NCBI RefSeq assembly: GCF_037975245.1
Contig: NC_092582.1
Coordinates: 10,580,001 to 10,644,000 of the forward strand
Length of the DNA: 64,000 nt
From: Apostichopus japonicus
Taxonomy: Eukaryota > Echinodermata > Holothuroidea > Aspidochirotida > Stichopodidae
Direction: 5' to 3'
A program made the translations under genes and the position numbers. Of the stretch, positions 57,201-64,000 are shown one piece after another. The first letter of the stretch is position 1. Each line of letters starts with the position of its first letter. Below the pieces are notes generated by a model that saw only the letters and a program-made list of their open reading frames with translations, was not told the origin of the DNA and did not search any database.

Positions 57201-60200
57201 TTAGTTAATCCACCTAATATCTCAGTCCATACAGTGGCGCGATGGCTTGGCGCACTGTACGAGCTGATGAGCGAGGCTCTCTTTTGCATCGGTGGTTCGA
57301 GTCCCCGGTGATGACGTCTTTTGCCGATCTTTTACAGCGAGTGCCTACATGGGGAGCTGTAAGTATTAGTTAATCCACCTAATATCTCAGTCCATACAGT
57401 GGCGCGATGGCTTGGCGCACTGTACGAGCTGATGAGCGAGGCTCTCTTTTGCATCGGTGGTTCGAGTCCCCGGTGATGACGTCTTTTGCCGATCTTTTAC
57501 AGCGAGTGCCTACATGGGGAGCTGTAAGTATTAGTTAATCCACCTAATATCTCAGTCCATACAGTGGCGCGATGGCTTGGCGCACTGTACGAGCTGATGA
57601 GCGAGGCTCTCTTTTGCATCGGTGGTTCGAGTCCCCGGTGATGACGTCTTTTGCCGATCTTTTACAGCGAGTGCCTACATGGGGAGCTGTAAGTATTAGT
57701 TAATCCACCTAATATCTCAGTCCATACAGTGGCGCGATGGCTTGGCGCACTGTACGAGCTGATGAGCGAGGCTCTCTTTTGCATCGGTGGTTCGAGTCCC
57801 CGGTGATGACGTCTTTTGCCGATCTTTTACAGCGAGTGCCTACATGGGGAGCTGTAAGTATTAGTTAATCCACCTAATATCTCAGTCCATACAGTGGCGC
57901 GATGGCTTGGCGCACTGTACGAGCTGATGAGCGAGGCTCTCTTTTGCATCGGTGGTTCGAGTCCCCGGTGATGACGTCTTTTGCCGATCTTTTACAGCGA
58001 GTGCCTACATGGGGAGCTGTAAGTATTAGTTAATCCACCTAATATCTCAGTCCATACAGTGGCGCGATGGCTTGGCGCACTGTACGAGCTGATGAGCGAG
58101 GCTCTCTTTTGCATCGGTGGTTCGAGTCCCCGGTGATGACGTCTTTTGCCGATCTTTTACAGCGAGTGCCTACATGGGGAGCTGTAAGTATTAGTTAATC
58201 CACCTAATATCTCAGTCCATACAGTGGCGCGATGGCTTGGCGCACTGTACGAGCTGATGAGCGAGGCTCTCTTTTGCATCGGTGGTTCGAGTCCCCGGTG
58301 ATGACGTCTTTTGCCGATCTTTTACAGCGAGTGCCTACATGGGGAGCTGTAAGTATTAGTTAATCCACCTAATATCTCAGTCCATACAGTGGCGCGATGG
58401 CTTGGCGCACTGTACGAGCTGATGAGCGAGGCTCTCTTTTGCATCGGTGGTTCGAGTCCCCGGTGATGACGTCTTTTGCCGATCTTTTACAGCGAGTGCC
58501 TACATGGGGAGCTGTAAGTATTAGTTAATCCACCTAATATCTCAGTCCATACAGTGGCGCGATGGCTTGGCGCACTGTACGAGCTGATGAGCGAGGCTCT
58601 CTTTTGCATCGGTGGTTCGAGTCCCCGGTGATGACGTCTTTTGCCGATCTTTTACAGCGAGTGCCTACATGGGGAGCTGTAAGTATTAGTTAATCCACCT
58701 AATATCTCAGTCCATACAGTGGCGCGATGGCTTGGCGCACTGTACGAGCTGATGAGCGAGGCTCTCTTTTGCATCGGTGGTTCGAGTCCCCGGTGATGAC
58801 GTCTTTTGCCGATCTTTTACAGCGAGTGCCTACATGGGGAGCTGTAAGTATTAGTTAATCCACCTAATATCTCAGTCCATACAGTGGCGCGATGGCTTGG
58901 CGCACTGTACGAGCTGATGAGCGAGGCTCTCTTTTGCATCGGTGGTTCGAGTCCCCGGTGATGACGTCTTTTGCCGATCTTTTACAGCGAGTGCCTACAT
59001 GGGGAGCTGTAAGTATTAGTTAATCCACCTAATATCTCAGTCCATACAGTGGCGCGATGGCTTGGCGCACTGTACGAGCTGATGAGCGAGGCTCTCTTTT
59101 GCATCGGTGGTTCGAGTCCCCGGTGATGACGTCTTTTGCCGATCTTTTACAGCGAGTGCCTACATGGGGAGCTGTAAGTATTAGTTAATCCACCTAATAT
59201 CTCAGTCCATACAGTGGCGCGATGGCTTGGCGCACTGTACGAGCTGATGAGCGAGGCTCTCTTTTGCATCGGTGGTTCGAGTCCCCGGTGATGACGTCTT
59301 TTGCCGATCTTTTACAGCGAGTGCCTACATGGGGAGCTGTAAGTATTAGTTAATCCACCTAATATCTCAGTCCATACAGTGGCGCGATGGCTTGGCGCAC
59401 TGTACGAGCTGATGAGCGAGGCTCTCTTTTGCATCGGTGGTTCGAGTCCCCGGTGATGACGTCTTTTGCCGATCTTTTACAGCGAGTGCCTACATGGGGA
59501 GCTGTAAGTATTAGTTAATCCACCTAATATCTCAGTCCATACAGTGGCGCGATGGCTTGGCGCACTGTACGAGCTGATGAGCGAGGCTCTCTTTTGCATC
59601 GGTGGTTCGAGTCCCCGGTGATGACGTCTTTTGCCGATCTTTTACAGCGAGTGCCTACATGGGGAGCTGTAAGTATTAGTTAATCCACCTAATATCTCAG
59701 TCCATACAGTGGCGCGATGGCTTGGCGCACTGTACGAGCTGATGAGCGAGGCTCTCTTTTGCATCGGTGGTTCGAGTCCCCGGTGATGACGTCTTTTGCC
59801 GATCTTTTACAGCGAGTGCCTACATGGGGAGCTGTAAGTATTAGTTAATCCACCTAATATCTCAGTCCATACAGTGGCGCGATGGCTTGGCGCACTGTAC
59901 GAGCTGATGAGCGAGGCTCTCTTTTGCATCGGTGGTTCGAGTCCCCGGTGATGACGTCTTTTGCCGATCTTTTACAGCGAGTGCCTACATGGGGAGCTGT
60001 AAGTATTAGTTAATCCACCTAATATCTCAGTCCATACAGTGGCGCGATGGCTTGGCGCACTGTACGAGCTGATGAGCGAGGCTCTCTTTTGCATCGGTGG
60101 TTCGAGTCCCCGGTGATGACGTCTTTTGCCGATCTTTTACAGCGAGTGCCTACATGGGGAGCTGTAAGTATTAGTTAATCCACCTAATATCTCAGTCCAT

Positions 60201-63200
60201 ACAGTGGCGCGATGGCTTGGCGCACTGTACGAGCTGATGAGCGAGGCTCTCTTTTGCATCGGTGGTTCGAGTCCCCGGTGATGACGTCTTTTGCCGATCT
60301 TTTACAGCGAGTGCCTACATGGGGAGCTGTAAGTATTAGTTAATCCACCTAATATCTCAGTCCATACAGTGGCGCGATGGCTTGGCGCACTGTACGAGCT
60401 GATGAGCGAGGCTCTCTTTTGCATCGGTGGTTCGAGTCCCCGGTGATGACGTCTTTTGCCGATCTTTTACAGCGAGTGCCTACATGGGGAGCTGTAAGTA
60501 TTAGTTAATCCACCTAATATCTCAGTCCATACAGTGGCGCGATGGCTTGGCGCACTGTACGAGCTGATGAGCGAGGCTCTCTTTTGCATCGGTGGTTCGA
60601 GTCCCCGGTGATGACGTCTTTTGCCGATCTTTTACAGCGAGTGCCTACATGGGGAGCTGTAAGTATTAGTTAATCCACCTAATATCTCAGTCCATACAGT
60701 GGCGCGATGGCTTGGCGCACTGTACGAGCTGATGAGCGAGGCTCTCTTTTGCATCGGTGGTTCGAGTCCCCGGTGATGACGTCTTTTGCCGATCTTTTAC
60801 AGCGAGTGCCTACATGGGGAGCTGTAAGTATTAGTTAATCCACCTAATATCTCAGTCCATACAGTGGCGCGATGGCTTGGCGCACTGTACGAGCTGATGA
60901 GCGAGGCTCTCTTTTGCATCGGTGGTTCGAGTCCCCGGTGATGACGTCTTTTGCCGATCTTTTACAGCGAGTGCCTACATGGGGAGCTGTAAGTATTAGT
61001 TAATCCACCTAATATCTCAGTCCATACAGTGGCGCGATGGCTTGGCGCACTGTACGAGCTGATGAGCGAGGCTCTCTTTTGCATCGGTGGTTCGAGTCCC
61101 CGGTGATGACGTCTTTTGCCGATCTTTTACAGCGAGTGCCTACATGGGGAGCTGTAAGTATTAGTTAATCCACCTAATATCTCAGTCCATACAGTGGCGC
61201 GATGGCTTGGCGCACTGTACGAGCTGATGAGCGAGGCTCTCTTTTGCATCGGTGGTTCGAGTCCCCGGTGATGACGTCTTTTGCCGATCTTTTACAGCGA
61301 GTGCCTACATGGGGAGCTGTAAGTATTAGTTAATCCACCTAATATCTCAGTCCATACAGTGGCGCGATGGCTTGGCGCACTGTACGAGCTGATGAGCGAG
61401 GCTCTCTTTTGCATCGGTGGTTCGAGTCCCCGGTGATGACGTCTTTTGCCGATCTTTTACAGCGAGTGCCTACATGGGGAGCTGTAAGTATTAGTTAATC
61501 CACCTAATATCTCAGTCCATACAGTGGCGCGATGGCTTGGCGCACTGTACGAGCTGATGAGCGAGGCTCTCTTTTGCATCGGTGGTTCGAGTCCCCGGTG
61601 ATGACGTCTTTTGCCGATCTTTTACAGCGAGTGCCTACATGGGGAGCTGTAAGTATTAGTTAATCCACCTAATATCTCAGTCCATACAGTGGCGCGATGG
61701 CTTGGCGCACTGTACGAGCTGATGAGCGAGGCTCTCTTTTGCATCGGTGGTTCGAGTCCCCGGTGATGACGTCTTTTGCCGATCTTTTACAGCGAGTGCC
61801 TACATGGGGAGCTGTAAGTATTAGTTAATCCACCTAATATCTCAGTCCATACAGTGGCGCGATGGCTTGGCGCACTGTACGAGCTGATGAGCGAGGCTCT
61901 CTTTTGCATCGGTGGTTCGAGTCCCCGGTGATGACGTCTTTTGCCGATCTTTTACAGCGAGTGCCTACATGGGGAGCTGTAAGTATTAGTTAATCCACCT
62001 AATATCTCAGTCCATACAGTGGCGCGATGGCTTGGCGCACTGTACGAGCTGATGAGCGAGGCTCTCTTTTGCATCGGTGGTTCGAGTCCCCGGTGATGAC
62101 GTCTTTTGCCGATCTTTTACAGCGAGTGCCTACATGGGGAGCTGTAAGTATTAGTTAATCCACCTAATATCTCAGTCCATACAGTGGCGCGATGGCTTGG
62201 CGCACTGTACGAGCTGATGAGCGAGGCTCTCTTTTGCATCGGTGGTTCGAGTCCCCGGTGATGACGTCTTTTGCCGATCTTTTACAGCGAGTGCCTACAT
62301 GGGGAGCTGTAAGTATTAGTTAATCCACCTAATATCTCAGTCCATACAGTGGCGCGATGGCTTGGCGCACTGTACGAGCTGATGAGCGAGGCTCTCTTTT
62401 GCATCGGTGGTTCGAGTCCCCGGTGATGACGTCTTTTGCCGATCTTTTACAGCGAGTGCCTACATGGGGAGCTGTAAGTATTAGTTAATCCACCTAATAT
62501 CTCAGTCCATACAGTGGCGCGATGGCTTGGCGCACTGTACGAGCTGATGAGCGAGGCTCTCTTTTGCATCGGTGGTTCGAGTCCCCGGTGATGACGTCTT
62601 TTGCCGATCTTTTACAGCGAGTGCCTACATGGGGAGCTGTAAGTATTAGTTAATCCACCTAATATCTCAGTCCATACAGTGGCGCGATGGCTTGGCGCAC
62701 TGTACGAGCTGATGAGCGAGGCTCTCTTTTGCATCGGTGGTTCGAGTCCCCGGTGATGACGTCTTTTGCCGATCTTTTACAGCGAGTGCCTACATGGGGA
62801 GCTGTAAGTATTAGTTAATCCACCTAATATCTCAGTCCATACAGTGGCGCGATGGCTTGGCGCACTGTACGAGCTGATGAGCGAGGCTCTCTTTTGCATC
62901 GGTGGTTCGAGTCCCCGGTGATGACGTCTTTTGCCGATCTTTTACAGCGAGTGCCTACATGGGGAGCTGTAAGTATTAGTTAATCCACCTAATATCTCAG
63001 TCCATACAGTGGCGCGATGGCTTGGCGCACTGTACGAGCTGATGAGCGAGGCTCTCTTTTGCATCGGTGGTTCGAGTCCCCGGTGATGACGTCTTTTGCC
63101 GATCTTTTACAGCGAGTGCCTACAAGGGGAGCTGTAAGTATTAGTTAATCCACCTAATATCTCAGTCCATACAGTGGCGCGATGGCTTGGCGCACTGTAC

Positions 63201-63834
63201 GAGCTGATGAGCGAGGCTCTCTTTTGCATCGGTGGTTCGAGTCCCCGGTGATGACGTCTTTTGCCGATCTTTTACAGCGAGTGCCTACATGGGGAGCTGT
63301 AAGTATTAGTTAATCCACCTAATATCTCAGTCCATACAGTGGCGCGATGGCTTGGCGCACTGTACGAGCTGATGAGCGAGGCTCTCTTTTGCATCGGTGG
63401 TTCGAGTCCCCGGTGATGACGTCTTTTGCCGATCTTTTACAGCGAGTGCCTACATGGGGAGCTGTAAGTATTAGTTAATCCACCTAATATCTCAGTCCAT
63501 ACAGTGGCGCGATGGCTTGGCGCACTGTACGAGCTGATGAGCGAGGCTCTCTTTTGCATCGGTGGTTCGAGTCCCCGGTGATGACGTCTTTTGCCGATCT
63601 TTTACAGCGAGTGCCTACATGGGGAGCTGTAAGTATTAGTTAATCCACCTAATATCTCAGTCCATACAGTGGCGCGATGGCTTGGCGCACTGTACGAGCT
63701 GATGAGCGAGGCTCTCTTTTGCATCGGTGGTTCGAGTCCCCGGTGATGACGTCTTTTGCCGATCTTTTACAGCGAGTGCCTACATGGGGAGCTGTAAGTA
63801 TTAGTTAATCCACCTAATATCTCAGTCCATACAG

Positions 63835-63845
63835 TGGCGCGATGG
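63835..63845 (+). promoter_or_regulatory. Pol III A-box-like motif, block C
   Basis: TGGCGCGATGG, identical to block B. The A14-equivalent is G, otherwise a good match to the tRNA A-box consensus. Repeated every 165 bp through the block. Confidence 0.5.
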
Positions 63846-63893
63846 CTTGGCGCACTGTACGAGCTGATGAGCGAGGCTCTCTTTTGCATCGGT

Positions 63894-63904
63894 GGTTCGA
63901 GTCC
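63894..63904 (+). promoter_or_regulatory. Pol III B box, block C
   Basis: GGTTCGAGTCC, a full match to GGTTCGANNCC and identical to block A. Present in all clean block C units except the one starting at 36401, where two extra bases interrupt it. Confidence 0.7.
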
Positions 63905-64000
63905 CCGGTGATGACGTCTTTTGCCGATCTTTTACAGCGAGTGCCTACATGGGGAGCTGTAAGTATTAGTTAATCCACCTAATATCTCAGTCCATACAGT

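Larger units (their letters stand above)
63828..63914 (+). other. tRNA-derived segment, block C representative
   Basis: Identical in layout to block A: D-stem GCGC/GCGC, GG in the D-loop, and a TTCGAGT T-loop flanked by GG and CC. It has A at u56, giving the TGGCGCGATGG form of the A-box-like motif. The acceptor and anticodon stems again fail to form, so this is a tRNA relic and not a tRNA gene. Confidence 0.7.
1..64000 (+). repeat. 165-bp tRNA-like satellite array (whole window)
   Basis: Every base outside the N run belongs to a head-to-tail 165-bp tandem repeat, all in one orientation. Clean unit starts are 1+165k to 14686, 14952+165k to 29142, 33101+165k to 36401, 36568+165k to 44488, 44643+165k to 52728, and 54217+165k to 63952. 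There are about 386 complete copies in three sequence variants arranged as blocks. GC is about 52% (86 of 165 bases in the first unit), and about 10 CpG occur per unit. No unique flank is present, so the true array is longer than the window. In clean units all plus frames close within u9-u22 (TAA at u9, TAG at u16, TAA at u20), and because 165 is divisible by 3 this recurs in register. No gene is hidden in the array. Family knowledge: arrays of this length and monomer size are typical of centromeric or pericentromeric heterochromatin, which is inference here. Confidence 0.99.
32191..64000 (+). repeat. Satellite block C, about 193 copies
   Basis: Block C resembles block A but has G at u153 and A at u56 in every copy I read; T44, G85, G90, the A-type T-arm and T164 are retained. 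Outside the two irregular zones it is almost invariant: one +2 unit (36401-36567), one -10 unit (44488-44642) and one substitution (63125, u164 T to A). The last unit (63952-64000) is cut by the window edge after 49 bp. G at u153 creates an extra CpG in the unit-junction loop. The near-perfect identity over 30 kb suggests the most recent amplification in the window. Confidence 0.97.

Noticed and set aside
1-64000. CRISPR array.
   Set aside because: The repeat is continuous: the full 165 bp is repeated, with no unique spacers and no cas genes.
1-64000. Telomeric repeat, retrotransposon coding region, LTR or terminal inverted repeats inside the array.
   Set aside because: No short telomere-type repeat, no long frame, and no interruption of the 165-bp periodicity large enough to hold an inserted element.

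Overview
The whole window is one tandem satellite array. I find no protein-coding gene, rRNA gene, intact tRNA gene or unique flanking sequence. The monomer is 165 bp (about 52% GC), arranged head to tail in one orientation, with about 386 complete copies. Position n of the monomer ('u-n' below) is counted from the first base of the GGGAGCTGTAAG motif, so u1 is position 1. A single run of exactly 100 N (14713-14812) marks a scaffold gap. A long, near-identical satellite plus a conventional 100-N gap points to a eukaryotic nuclear scaffold, probably from a long-read assembly. I cannot name the species. The monomer carries a tRNA-like segment (u42-u128) with RNA polymerase III A-box-like and B-box sequences, so it looks derived from a tRNA or a tRNA-derived SINE.

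Layout. Block A (1-14712) has 89 full copies plus 27 bp and no indels; most copies have G at u56 and all have C at u153. Block B follows the gap (14813 to about 32150) with 104 copies. It differs from block A at ten fixed sites (u44, u85, u90, u105, u106, u115, u116, u120, u153, u164), five of them in the T-arm-like segment. Block C (about 32191-64000) has about 193 copies, resembles block A, and has A at u56 and G at u153. A single hybrid unit (32107-32270) switches from B to C. Indels and odd copies concentrate in 29292-33044, around the B/C junction, and in 52891-54219. Elsewhere the period is exactly 165, apart from one +2 unit (36401-36567) and one -10 unit (44488-44642).

Interpretation. 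The monomer length is close to the DNA of one nucleosome or chromatosome, as in many centromeric satellites. The copies are homogenised within blocks and differ between blocks. The tRNA-like D-arm and T-arm remain foldable, and one T-stem pair differs by a paired G-C to C-G change. The acceptor and anticodon stems do not fold, so these are not working tRNAs. Each unit also carries splice-site-like signals, two predicted hairpins and stop codons in all three plus-strand frames. Whether the array is transcribed, or is centromeric, cannot be decided from this sequence alone. Counts and variant lists were made by eye; the period was checked arithmetically at widely spaced landmarks.
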